The translations under genes and the position numbers were made by a program. The notes beneath the pieces are model-generated. The model saw nothing but the letters and a program-made list of their open reading frames with translations. It was not told the origin of the DNA and searched no databases. Of a DNA stretch of 64,000 nt, positions 34,634 through 42,865 are shown in pieces. Every line of letters starts with the position of its first letter. Position 1 is the first letter of the stretch. This DNA comes from Deinococcus budaensis (lineage in GTDB: Bacteria > Deinococcota > Deinococci > Deinococcales > Deinococcaceae): the NCBI RefSeq assembly GCF_014201885.1, contig NZ_JACHFN010000013.1, positions 31,221 to 95,220 of the forward strand, read 5' to 3'.

Positions 34634-35125
34634 TCACGGGGCCAGGCGCAGGGTGTACTGGCGCAGCGCCTCACCGTGCAACAGGCAGGTGCGCACGGCG
34701 CGGAGGTCACGGCAGTAGTCGCCCATGATGCTGTTGTCCGTGTCGCTGACCTCAGGCCGTAAGCGGCGGACCGCCTCCACCACAGCGCGTGCGGGAACCT
34801 CGTCCTCTGCGGCACCGTCGTGGGCGGCCACGTGGATGAAGCGGATCCAGCCCTCGTAGACGTATCCCGGCGCGGCCAGGCCGCTCAGGCTTGCCGTGTA
34901 CTGGGGGACCCCGCCCCTGGCCCGGAGTGCCACCGCCGAGGCCATGGAGGTGGGCTTGTCGAAAGGAAGCGCACGGGTGTGCACGGCATGGGCCACCAGG
35001 GCGCGTGCGGCGCGGCGGCTGAAGCCCGCGGCCACCAGTGCCTGCTCGACCTCGGTGCGCTCCAAGGTTTCTGGAAGGTGCGGTGCCTTATGGGGCGCAG
35101 TGGTCAGGTCATGATCCTGGGTCAT
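34634..35125 (-). CDS. hypothetical protein with palindromic operator
   Basis: 163 aa, not recognised. It begins MTQDHDLTTAPHKAPHLP, then EVEQALVAAGFSRRAARALVAHAV, a helical block that could be a small HTH or UBA-like fold. GYVYEGWIRFIHVAAHDG and RAVRTCLLHGEALRQYTLRL follow. The ATG at 35125 has TACCGT 6 nt upstream (leaderless type) and a perfect 15-bp palindrome further up, shared with the HEPN-CBS gene. That shared control is the only clue to its role. Confidence 0.65.
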   Translation of the reverse strand: MTQDHDLTTAPHKAPHLPETLERTEVEQALVAAGFSRRAARALVAHAVHTRALPFDKPTSMASAVALRARGGVPQYTASLSGLAAPGYVYEGWIRFIHVAAHDGAAEDEVPARAVVEAVRRLRPEVSDTDNSIMGDYCRDLRAVRTCLLHGEALRQYTLRLAP

Positions 35126-35131
35126 ATGCTC

Positions 35132-35166
35132 ACGGTAACGGGCCCTGAATTTTCCGTCGGACGGAA
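35132..35166 (-). promoter_or_regulatory. -10 box and TTCCGTCGGACGGAA operator
   Basis: TACCGT (35132-35137, minus strand) lies 6 nt before the start at 35125. TTCCGTCGGACGGAA (35152-35166) is a perfect 7-1-7 palindrome just upstream. The same motif, with one end mismatch, is at 40423-40437. The size and symmetry suit a TetR-type repressor; no such gene is seen in the window. Confidence 0.6.
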
Positions 35167-35361
35167 GGGTGCTGATACTGGAATACCCCAGTCGGCGCGC
35201 CGATGAACCGACAGGTATCGAAGCCTGCCCTCATAGCGAGAGGAGGTTATCTATGAGTCCAGTCCAACTCCCCCCGTGTCCATCCCCCTCGTTCGCCAAC
35301 GCATGGGCGAAAGCGGAGCTGCTCCTACAGCCCTATGAGCCTGCACCGGTGCACTGAGCCC

Positions 35362-35568
35362 ATGAGCCTCCTGGACCGGATGACCGTCGACCCGCGGCAA
35401 TGCGGTGGGCGCCCCTGCATCCGGGTCAGCGACATCCTCGACCTTCTGGGTCAGGGCGTCCCTGAGACGGAAATCCTGAACGACTACCCCGACCTCGAGC
35501 GCGAGGACATCCACGCGGCCCTGCTGTATGCCGCGCGCTACCTGAATCATCCGCGTCTGAGCGCCTGA
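35362..35568 (+). CDS. DUF433 antitoxin, second copy, shortened
   Basis: 68 aa, a paralog of the gene at 3213. Relative to that copy, five residues (GMRIR) are missing in frame: GGRPCIRVSDILDLLGQG. The missing part lies in the conserved G-x-R-I/V-x-V block of the family and ends with a repeated IR, which suggests slippage. The palindrome GCACCGGTGC lies 9 nt before the ATG. DNA binding or toxin control is probably impaired. Confidence 0.75.
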   Translation: MSLLDRMTVDPRQCGGRPCIRVSDILDLLGQGVPETEILNDYPDLEREDIHAALLYAARYLNHPRLSA

Positions 35569-35569
35569 C

Positions 35570-35923
35570 ATGCCGGGAGGTCCCTCCTGGCTGGACGCGC
35601 AGCTCCCGCCACAGCTCGCCCCCTGGCTGACCGAGACCTTCGGCGTGCCGGCCTGCAGCGCGAGCGACCTGGGTTACCGGGACGCCGGCGACGACGAGAT
35701 CTTCCAGGCGGCCCGAGCTGCCGGGGCGGTGGTCGTGTCTAAGGGCAGCGACTTCCTCGACCGGGTGACTCGGCTGGGGCCTCCCCCGCACCTGCTCTAC
35801 GTCACCTGCAGGAACACCAGCACCCGAGCCCTCTGGGAGGTGTTCATCCGGGTGTTCCCCGAGGCGCACCGGTTGCTGGAGCAGGGTGAAGCCGTCGTGG
35901 AAATCGGTGACCGGCAGGGTTGA
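35570..35923 (+). CDS. DUF5615 PIN-like toxin, second copy, altered active site
   Basis: 117 aa, a close paralog of the protein at 3436. D9, the acidic cluster near 38-42 and D61 are kept, but the first Asp of the SKDSDF motif is Gly (SKGSDF, position 59). Loss of this acidic residue should weaken or abolish nuclease activity. That fits the damaged antitoxin beside it: once the toxin is weak, the antitoxin is free to decay. Confidence 0.75.
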   Translation: MPGGPSWLDAQLPPQLAPWLTETFGVPACSASDLGYRDAGDDEIFQAARAAGAVVVSKGSDFLDRVTRLGPPPHLLYVTCRNTSTRALWEVFIRVFPEAHRLLEQGEAVVEIGDRQG

Positions 35924-35973
35924 CCGGGCCGCCGGGGAGCACGGATCTCTCGTATGTATTCGATACTTCCTGA

Positions 35974-36023
35974 CCCATGTGAACAGGGACGAGCCCGTCA
36001 CGTGTTCGCCCCGTCCACATGGG
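35974..36023. repeat. 50-bp imperfect inverted repeat
   Basis: CCCATGTG (35974-35981) pairs with CACATGGG (36016-36023), and an inner GGACG/CGTCC pair lengthens the stem. It lies 50 bp past the second toxin gene. There is no T-run, so it may be a processing or terminator hairpin or an element end. Confidence 0.4.
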
Positions 36024-36108
36024 CACGACCCTGCCTTCCCCGCTTCGCACTCTCCCCCGGGTCGTCGGGAACAGGACTCGCCCCGCGCCCGCACACCTCT
36101 CCCCTGGC

Positions 36109-36644
36109 TCAGGCTTCTTCGTCTGGCGAACAGGTGTGCGCCAACTGCACGGCCAGATCGGACAGGGCGCTGCGCTGCGTCCGGCCGGCCAGGTCGAGCG
36201 ACTCCCGGGTGCGTGGGTCCACAGCCTCCAAGACTCCCCGTGCTGCAGCAAGGCCAGACGCGGGGGGCCGAGCGCAGGCTTGGTGCCCCGGGCCAGGGCC
36301 TGTCACTCCACGTCCGTGAGCAGGTGGCCCGTGACGCGCGCCACCGTGCGGTAAACGAGGAACAGCGCGTGGTGGTCGAGCACGTGCGGGTAGGCCAGGT
36401 TCGCGCACTGCACCGCATCGTCGAGTTCGGCCGCCGCGCGCCGCAGGCGGGTCGGCAGATTGAAGCCGGGCGATACGGTCTGCTGGACTAGGGTGAGCAC
36501 CGCGCGGACGCTGGTCGGGGCGGCGCGGGAACCGTTCTCCCGCAGGTCGTGCGGGGCACAGGCCGCCGGGCCCTCTGTGCGCCGAGCGTCGGCAGCAACT
36601 GTCTGGAGGGCGTCGAGGTGAGCGGGCGTGTGGTTCGTGGACAT
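36109..36644 (-). pseudogene. hypothetical gene, stop and frameshift
   Basis: From the ATG at 36644 the frame reads MSTNHTPAHLDALQTVA and continues with good coding character to HLLTDVE, where a TGA (36303-36305) ends it. Reading through gives QALARGTKPALGPP. A shift of frame then leads to VLEAVDPRTRESLDLAGRTQ and a stop at 36109. Joined, these make a helical protein of about 175 aa of unknown family. A minor alternative is that only the first 113 residues are used. Confidence 0.45.
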
Positions 36645-36703
36645 CTCCCCAAACTCTCGCTGCTCCCCAAACATCGCACCGCCTGCCCGGAACCTGTCTC
36701 ATG

Positions 36704-36733
36704 AAAAAGCCGGGGACTCTGGTCCTCGGCTTT
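36704..36733 (-). terminator. strong terminator hairpin
   Basis: AAAGCCGGGGAC (36706-36717), loop TCTG, GTCCTCGGCTTT (36722-36733): a 12-bp stem with one G-T pair. On the minus strand it runs into a T-run, so it ends minus-strand transcripts coming from the 829-aa gene. The symmetry could let it work in both directions. Confidence 0.75.
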
Positions 36734-36734
36734 C

Positions 36735-36936
36735 CGCCCGGTGTTCTGGCCATGTCCCCGAGCAGTCCCTCCAGGTCCTCGAGCAGCTCGTCCACCACGG
36801 CATCCAGCAGACCGAGGTGCGCTCGGGCGGTCCGCGCCGGTACGAGCGCTCCGAGCACACACGGTGTTTCGACGAGCATGTCGCGCATCCGCCTCTCCAC
36901 GCCCCGACGGTCGGCGCGGAGGTCCCGCAGCAGCGC
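36735..36936 (-). pseudogene. short coding remnant after the 829-aa gene
   Basis: Directly after the stop at 36937 a minus-strand frame reads LLRDLRADRRGVERRMRDML, then VETPCVLGALVPARTARAHLGLLDAVVDELLEDLEGLLGDMA. This is convincing helical coding sequence. The frame has no stop before the terminator hairpin and runs through it, so the true end is lost or shifted. A GTG at 36900 or an ATG at 36888 could start it. It may be a small co-transcribed gene that has decayed. Confidence 0.35.
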
Positions 36937-39426
36937 TCAGTCTCGGTCTCGCCCCGTGTGACATCGCTCCCCAGATGTCGCCCTCGTGCCGCCGTGTCCT
37001 GGGGCAGCGACCGCCGACTCCGCAGCGAGCTGATCCACGCCCCGAGCCCGGTCCAACGCCGCCCGCACCGCGGCTGCGGTCACGACCCCGTCGGTCCGGT
37101 AGCCGCGCCAGCCGACGGGCAGCAACGCCAGCCACCTGACTTCCAGCGCCGGGTCAGCAAGCTTGCGGGCCGCCTCCGTCTGTCCCAGCCGCCCAGCCTG
37201 GCGGGCGAGGGCATCGAGGAAGTGGCGACCGTCACGCAGGTGCCCGGGCGCCGCGGGTTCTTCGGGAACAGGACGGCCGACCGCCTCCTTCAGCGCCGAA
37301 TCCTGTTCCAGGAGCTGCGCCGCCTGCAGGACGAGGGCCCCGTCCGGGTCGACGCCGCGCCGATAGGCCTCGAACACCGGGCCGAGGTTCTGCCGCCAGA
37401 AGGGCCCACGCTCCTCGACCGCGAGGTCACGGGCGAGCGGTGCCCTGCCCAGCCGCTCCGCCTCTTCCGCGAGGGCGGTGGCGAAGGCCGACCAGGTTCG
37501 TTCGCGCGTGAACTCCTTGACCGTGATCCGCAGCAGTTGCAGCAGTCCGGGGCTCAACGGTGTGCCGTTCTGCAAGGCAGCTTCGAGGGTCGGCCGCAGC
37601 CTCGGACTGACCCTCGACAACATCTGTGGGTGGCTCCGGACGAGGACCAGCAGTTCCGGCGGAACCGGGCGGAGTTCGGGAGCCTTCGGCGGCACCGGCG
37701 CAGATTCTGGCAAGGAGGCAGGACGCTCGGGTCGATGCGGCGATACGTCAGGAAGGCGGGGGCTTGCCGGTTGTGCCAGGGCGTGTACGACTTCCTCGAA
37801 GGTCGAGAGGGAGACCGCACGCTGAGGACCGAGCGGCGGCGTGAGCATCGCGCGGGCCGTCGGCGAGAGGCGGGCTTGCAACGTGGGCCACCGTTCCTGC
37901 ACCTCGGCGATCACCCGGGGCGGCAGCACGATGGTCCCCACGTCCCGGCGGGACCTGTGCTGCCGCAACACCCTCACCACGCTGGGCACATCCACGGCAC
38001 GGCCTTGCAGGAAGTCGGCGTAGGGCCCGCTCAGCGCGCTCAGCCATGACAGGGAATGGCTCGTCTTCGCGACGGTCGTTTCGACCCGCCGCTGGAGAGC
38101 CAGGGTCCATACCAGCTGCAGGAAGGTGTCCGAGCGGCGCAGGGCCGGTTCGGGCTGGGGGTTGAGCAGAGGCTGGGTCAGCCGCTGCAGCGACCAGCAG
38201 ACCTCGCCGCTCAGAGGACGGCCGCTCTCGAGCACGGCGATCAGCTTGCCGCGGTTGGCCCGTTCCAGGGCAACCCGCAGCAGCTCCCCATCCAGGTGAT
38301 GGTCCGTCGCAGCCGACCAGACCCTCAGGGCATGCCCCGCCCATCGCCGCTCGCGCTCCTCGTTCGCCTCGCGCACGGCCCGGTCGAGTTCCCGGCAGTC
38401 GTCGGCGCTCAGGAGAGCACGGCCCGAACGCAACCCAGGCCATACGCGATCGGCCGTCTCCGGAGACAGGAACCGCCGCACCTCGTCCCAGCGGTCCACG
38501 GCCTCTCGTTGCGGAGCGGTGGGGCGGCCCCTGGACGGTAGCGTGGCCGCAACGGCCCGCTGCGGCTTCGCGGCCCTAGCCAGCCGCTCCCGGGACTGCG
38601 CATGCCGCTCGGCACTCTGCACGGCGTCCTCGATCGCGCGCCGCAGGTAGGACGCGACCGGCACCTGGCCGTCCTCCAATGCGCGGAGCACGAACGAACG
38701 GGTGAACGCCGGCAGGGCGCCGATCACCTCGTCCAGGTGGGCTCGCGCGCGGCTGCGGAGGGCGGCAGACAGGGGAAGATCCGGCTCCGCGGGAGCGGGC
38801 GGTGGTGGTTGCGGCGAGCGCAGCGCCAGGTCCTGGCCACGCTGCAACAACGTGGCGTACAACGTGGGCGACAAGGGCTGACCGGCGGCGCGGAGCCGGT
38901 CCAGGGCCTGCTGCTGTGTCCGGGTGAGCTGCGCCCGAGCCCGCAGTCGTGCGTCGGTGAGATAGCCCAGGGCCGCGCGGCGCAGGTACGCATCGTAGTC
39001 GAGCTGTCCGTCGTCCAGCCAGGCACTGTGCTGGCGGTAGTGGGGCAGGTCGCGCAACAGGCCCCGCAGGCTGTTGCCGTAGCCTCGGGCCCTCTCCACG
39101 CCCAGGACATGCTCGAAGATGCAGCTGCTGCCCACCGGCCCCTGGACCGACCCGTCGGCACAGCGCACGTGGAAGGCGTACTGCCTGCGCGACCCTATCC
39201 CACAGACGACGCAACCGAGCGCGGCGGTGGGCTCGCCGGCGTCGACGACGCTGAAGTTGGCGGGGTCGAGCAGGAAGTCGTGCCGCCGACCGCGAGCCCG
39301 GAAGAAGGCGGGAACGTGCGCGGGCGGCAGGTCCGGGCGCAGCTCGGAGGCGACTTTTTCCAGCACCGCCCCGAACTCGGGATGGGCGGCCAGATTGTGG
39401 CGTTCGAGGGGACCGGGTGTGGCCAT
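36937..39426 (-). CDS. large hypothetical with CxxC site and helical repeats
   Basis: 829 aa from the ATG at 39426; an ATG at 39450 adds eight residues. The N-terminus has a treble-clef-like pattern, GCVVCGIGSRRQYAFHVR, then GPVGSSCIFEHVLG, which may bind zinc. The rest is helical, with recurring short units around L-S-P (PLSPTLYATLLQRGQ, FLSPETADRVWPGL, RLSPTARAML, PLSPGLLQLL) spaced through the protein. Pro-rich linkers lie near 230 and 575-610. There are no catalytic motifs, membrane segments or signal peptide. I do not recognise the family. Confidence 0.65.
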   Translation of the reverse strand: MATPGPLERHNLAAHPEFGAVLEKVASELRPDLPPAHVPAFFRARGRRHDFLLDPANFSVVDAGEPTAALGCVVCGIGSRRQYAFHVRCADGSVQGPVGSSCIFEHVLGVERARGYGNSLRGLLRDLPHYRQHSAWLDDGQLDYDAYLRRAALGYLTDARLRARAQLTRTQQQALDRLRAAGQPLSPTLYATLLQRGQDLALRSPQPPPPAPAEPDLPLSAALRSRARAHLDEVIGALPAFTRSFVLRALEDGQVPVASYLRRAIEDAVQSAERHAQSRERLARAAKPQRAVAATLPSRGRPTAPQREAVDRWDEVRRFLSPETADRVWPGLRSGRALLSADDCRELDRAVREANEERERRWAGHALRVWSAATDHHLDGELLRVALERANRGKLIAVLESGRPLSGEVCWSLQRLTQPLLNPQPEPALRRSDTFLQLVWTLALQRRVETTVAKTSHSLSWLSALSGPYADFLQGRAVDVPSVVRVLRQHRSRRDVGTIVLPPRVIAEVQERWPTLQARLSPTARAMLTPPLGPQRAVSLSTFEEVVHALAQPASPRLPDVSPHRPERPASLPESAPVPPKAPELRPVPPELLVLVRSHPQMLSRVSPRLRPTLEAALQNGTPLSPGLLQLLRITVKEFTRERTWSAFATALAEEAERLGRAPLARDLAVEERGPFWRQNLGPVFEAYRRGVDPDGALVLQAAQLLEQDSALKEAVGRPVPEEPAAPGHLRDGRHFLDALARQAGRLGQTEAARKLADPALEVRWLALLPVGWRGYRTDGVVTAAAVRAALDRARGVDQLAAESAVAAPGHGGTRATSGERCHTGRDRD

Positions 39427-39684
39427 GGGATCCGTTCCATTGTCCGCCATCCATGCCGGACAGGGGCCGCACATCTGTGCGGTGCGCTTCGTGCACGCTC
39501 AGGACTCCGACACCGGGAGGTTCCAATGTCCTGGCCCCGGAAGACTACCGCCAGAGCCGTGGTTATAGGGCAAGCGAGGTGCAGGTACACCGGATCGGCC
39601 TCGCCACCATTCTCTGGCAGGTCTGCCGGATTACCCAGCCAGACGCCAGTCCTGCCCACCAAGGCGCACGTTCTCGCCGTGTCC

Positions 39685-40401
39685 CTACTCCCCAGCCGCC
39701 TCGAACGCTCTGGGCAGGTCGTAGGCGGTGACGATCCCCAGCAGGTTCTCGGTGGCCCGGCCGTGTTGGGTGATCAGAACGGCGCTCAGCCGTTCCCCCC
39801 GCCGGGTGTGGTCGTCGAACGCCCCGATCATGCCCAGCAGCGACTCGCTTCTTGGGACGAAGGCGTACTTCTCGACGCTCTCCTTGTGTGGCAGCACCTC
39901 TCCAACCGGGACGGTCAGGTCGACCAGTTCATCACGCACGTTCGCGCCCAGCCAGCGCGAGACAGTGTCGGCCGTCAGCAGGTCCACGAAGACCCCGTTC
40001 CAGTACACCGGCAGCTGCGACAGGCTGTCCCGGGACATGACCGTGAGTGCGTCCCCGACGGGCGCGTCCGCCTCCGCGACGGTGACCTGGCGCCGGAAGA
40101 CGCTATAGACGTCTTTGTCCTGCGTGAGGGTGCGCACGATGCCCTCGAGATGCCCGGCCACCTCCTCGTCGACCGCGGCCAGGTAGCAGCCACGGAAGCG
40201 CCGGTGTACCAGCAGGTTGCGCAGGTCGGCATAGCCCTTCAGGTCTTCCGCGTACGGCCGAACGGCCCGGTCGCTCCGCTCCGCGCGGGCCAGCAGGGTC
40301 CCGAACTCCTCGCGGCGTGCGCCGGTCCCGTGCCGGGTGGCGAGGTACCTCTCGACCTACGTGAACGCGTCGAGGAACCTCGCCGTGGCGTCCTTGTCCA
40401 T
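39685..40401 (-). pseudogene. HEPN-like/CBS-domain protein with one in-frame stop
   Basis: From the ATG at 40401 the frame reads MDKDATARFLDAFT, then TAG (40357-40359), and continues without break for about 220 codons. The N-terminal part is Swt1-like HEPN (VERYLATRHG, then DLKGYADLRNLLVHRRF with the R-x4-H motif RNLLVH). The C-terminal part is a CBS pair (VMSRDSLSQLPVYWNGVFVDLLT, then LSAVLITQHG and LLGIVTAYDL). Only one base is wrong, so this is very recent loss, read-through, or a sequencing error. TACAGT lies 6 nt upstream of the ATG. It diverges from the VWA-like gene. Confidence 0.75.
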
Positions 40402-40407
40402 GCCTCC

Positions 40408-40437
40408 ACTGTAGAGGAGACTTTCCGTCCGACGGAT
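40408..40437 (-). promoter_or_regulatory. -10 box and TTCCGTCCGACGGAT operator
   Basis: TACAGT (40408-40413, minus strand) is followed after GGAGGC by the ATG at 40401. The palindrome TTCCGTCCGACGGAT (40423-40437) lies 9 nt above the -10 box, between this gene and the divergent gene at 40475. It matches the palindrome at 35152-35166, so one regulator may control both loci and perhaps the McrBC-like run. Confidence 0.6.
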
Positions 40438-40474
40438 AAACAGAGGGGGGGTACCTTACCGGTAGAGGTCACCG

Positions 40475-41251
40475 ATGCCACTTCAACAGCAATTCCAGCC
40501 ACAACTGACGGTCACCCGGGAAAGTCCAGAGGTGGTGCGCCTGGACCTGGCGCCTGCCGTGACCCCGCTCAGACCAGGGCGACTGAACCTGGCGGTCATC
40601 GCCGCGCACGACCGGCTGGCGCCGCTTCAAGAGGCAGCCCCTCACTCCCCGCATGGGGTCGCCCTGATCTCAACCTCGGGTCAACTGCACCGCGACCTGA
40701 CCGGCCAGATGGAGGAGCACGTCCGCCGTCCGGTCGACCTGGTCCGCGCGGTGTCGCTGGCCAGCACCCTGCTCGCGGACGCAGCGCAGCGTGGCGCGGC
40801 GAGGATCCTGCTGATGTGGGATCACGCGCCGCCGTCACGGCTCGAACTCGAACTGCTCGTGTCCTCGCTGGCCCGGCAGAACATCGCCCTTGACGTGATC
40901 ACCACGGCCGCCGCCGAGTCCACCTGGGCTACCCTGACATCCTGTGCTTTCGGCCGGGTCTCGGTTGGGCGGGCGCACCCGGTCGAGAGCTTCGGCGCCT
41001 ACCTCGCCGACCGGCACGGTGTCGTCTTGGAGGGGGCGGAGGTCAAGGCCTACGGTCTGGTGGGGATTGGACCGCAGTGGCGCGCGGGTCAGACCACCCT
41101 GCCGCCTCTGCGGGAGGGCGAGGTCCACCGCCTGCACCTGAGGCGGAGCCCGCGTGCCCCCGCGCCTCCCCGCATCGAGGTGCGCTTCCTCGGCCTGGGC
41201 TATTCGGTGATGGTGCCGGTTCGCGGCACCCGCGCCGCCCGGGTAGCCTGA
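40475..41251 (+). CDS. VWA-like protein with degenerate metal site
   Basis: 258 aa, first gene of a five-gene run. RPGRLNLAVIAAHDRLAPLQ sits where VWA domains carry the D-x-S-x-S metal site, but those residues are replaced. A second strand-helix follows (GAARILLMWDHAP, then LLVSSLARQNIALDVITT), then FGRVSVGRAHPVESFGAYLAD and a beta-rich C-terminus (about 175-258). The overall order resembles bacterial VWA proteins, yet metal-dependent adhesion is unlikely. It may be an adaptor for the McrB-like AAA ATPase downstream, since VWA/MoxR-AAA pairs are common. The call rests on pattern only. Confidence 0.5.
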   Translation: MPLQQQFQPQLTVTRESPEVVRLDLAPAVTPLRPGRLNLAVIAAHDRLAPLQEAAPHSPHGVALISTSGQLHRDLTGQMEEHVRRPVDLVRAVSLASTLLADAAQRGAARILLMWDHAPPSRLELELLVSSLARQNIALDVITTAAAESTWATLTSCAFGRVSVGRAHPVESFGAYLADRHGVVLEGAEVKAYGLVGIGPQWRAGQTTLPPLREGEVHRLHLRRSPRAPAPPRIEVRFLGLGYSVMVPVRGTRAARVA

Positions 41252-41261
41252 GGGCGCGGCG

Positions 41262-42206
41262 GTGGCACGCCCCTTCTGGCAGAGCTACCAGGCCTTCCTG
41301 GCCCAGGCCCGCCTGTGGACCGGAGAGAGCGGCGAGTGCGCGGTGGTGGACGCGGTCCGCAGGCGGTCGAGACGCGAACCGGACGCCTTCCACGCCTGGG
41401 TGAAGGGAAATGGGTGGGGCCAGGCCTACGTGGAGCGCCACCTGCTGTACGTGGTCGACCACCCTGAGGAGGTCCGGGAACTGCTGCGCCGGGGCTACCC
41501 GGCGCGCCGCATCCCGCTGCGCTCGCTGGATATGGCGTCCCTGGCCGCCGCACTGAACGAAACCGACTGGCGCACTGCTGTGGACCGGCTCTTCCAGAGG
41601 TCGCGCCGACCCCACTGGGCCAGCCAGAGGGTGTGGCTGTTCGAGAGCAGTCCCGAACTGCGCCAGCGGGAGGGGCTGGCCCCCTCGGTCGCCGAGGCGC
41701 TGATCGAGGTCGTTTGCCCCCTTGGAGGATTCGTGGTCGACCCCATGGCTGGCAGCGGGGAACTCGTCCGCGCGGCGCGCGCCACCGGGCGCCGCGCCTG
41801 GGGCGGCGACCTGCGGCCCTCGTGCCCCGACGTCGTGCAGGCCGACGTGGCGGACCTGCGACTGTATGTCCCGGAGTGGTCCTCCGACGCCCTGGTGCTG
41901 CACCCCCCGACCTTTGAAAGCTGGGCGAAGACGGCGCGCTCGCTCGAAGACGTGCCGAGGTCCGAACATTACGCCGCCTACCTCGACGCTATCGTCGAGT
42001 TTCTGCAGGCGTCCCGGACGGTCCTGAAGCCGGGAGGCGTGGTGGTGCTGATCGCCCGCCCGCCGCGGGACGGCCACGTGTTTCTGGCGCCGTTTGAGCT
42101 GGCGCTGGGCGAACAAGGCCTGATGCCGGGCGGCTACCGGCTCGCCGTGAGCCGGGACGGGACCGAGGACTGGCACTTTTTCATCGCGCAGAGCAGAGAC
42201 GAGTGA
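41262..42206 (+). CDS. DNA-methyltransferase-like protein, altered catalytic motif
   Basis: 314 aa with a GTG start at 41262, 10 bp after the previous stop. The SAM-binding motif I is clear: FVVDPMAGSGELVRAARATG, followed by GGDLRPSC. Motif IV, usually DPPY or HPPY in N4/N6-adenine or cytosine enzymes, reads SDALVLHPPTFESWA. The last position is Thr rather than Tyr, so activity is uncertain. The helical N-terminal half (1-150), with WGQAYVERHLLYVVDHPEEV, may recognise DNA. In this run it could mark self DNA for an McrBC-like nuclease. Confidence 0.65.
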   Translation: MARPFWQSYQAFLAQARLWTGESGECAVVDAVRRRSRREPDAFHAWVKGNGWGQAYVERHLLYVVDHPEEVRELLRRGYPARRIPLRSLDMASLAAALNETDWRTAVDRLFQRSRRPHWASQRVWLFESSPELRQREGLAPSVAEALIEVVCPLGGFVVDPMAGSGELVRAARATGRRAWGGDLRPSCPDVVQADVADLRLYVPEWSSDALVLHPPTFESWAKTARSLEDVPRSEHYAAYLDAIVEFLQASRTVLKPGGVVVLIARPPRDGHVFLAPFELALGEQGLMPGGYRLAVSRDGTEDWHFFIAQSRDE

Positions 42207-42211
42207 GGGAC

Positions 42212-42757
42212 ATGACAACGCCAAGCAAGCTCGTCTACGGGGTCCTGAACGGAACGGTCTACACGGCGTCCGGACCCGCGCTGCTGCGCGCGATCGCCGC
42301 GAACGTCCTGATATCCGGCGAGCCGTTCACGATGGGGCAACTCAGAGACTGGTTCGGCCCCCGGATGGTTGAGAATCTCGTGCTCGAGACGGAAGACGAC
42401 GAAAACCCGTCTGAAGGCGACGTTCCGCGCCCGATCGCCGACGACGCCATGCTCACGAACGACAACATCTCCGAGGAGCAGCTCGAGGATTACAGCTGGA
42501 TTGAGCACGCCATGCGCGAGGAGTTGCCAGGCAGTGTGCTCGCGCTCGGCGCGCCGCCGTCCTACCGCAGTGGGCTTGGCCTGCGCGAGGACCAGCTGTC
42601 CGAAGTCGAGCGGCTCCTTCGGGAGGAGGGCTTCGACATCGTCCGGGACGACGCCCTGATCGCCCTGATCGAGGACTTCACCATCGGCGTCGACGGGCTC
42701 CTTGAAGCCAAGGCGGCCCTGACCGCTCACCCTCTCAGGTGCCCAGTCCACGACTGA
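42212..42757 (+). CDS. hypothetical protein in the McrBC-like run
   Basis: 181 aa from the ATG at 42212, with GAGGGA just upstream; a GTG at 42203 overlaps the previous stop. It is acidic: MTTPSKLVYGVLNGTVYTAS, a segment of Glu/Asp (ETEDDENPSEGD), and LSEVERLLREEGFDIVRDD. No motif, membrane segment or Cys cluster is seen. Tight spacing ties it to the methyltransferase-like gene. The family is not recognised. Confidence 0.6.
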   Translation: MTTPSKLVYGVLNGTVYTASGPALLRAIAANVLISGEPFTMGQLRDWFGPRMVENLVLETEDDENPSEGDVPRPIADDAMLTNDNISEEQLEDYSWIEHAMREELPGSVLALGAPPSYRSGLGLREDQLSEVERLLREEGFDIVRDDALIALIEDFTIGVDGLLEAKAALTAHPLRCPVHD

Positions 42758-42865
42758 GCACCCGGGACGGAGGGGCCTGTCCCGGCTCGCTCCCATCGCC
42801 CCGTCCAGCCGCCGCGCCGCATATCCGGCGGCAAAGGGCCCGGTTCATCCGCTAGGCTCACCGGG

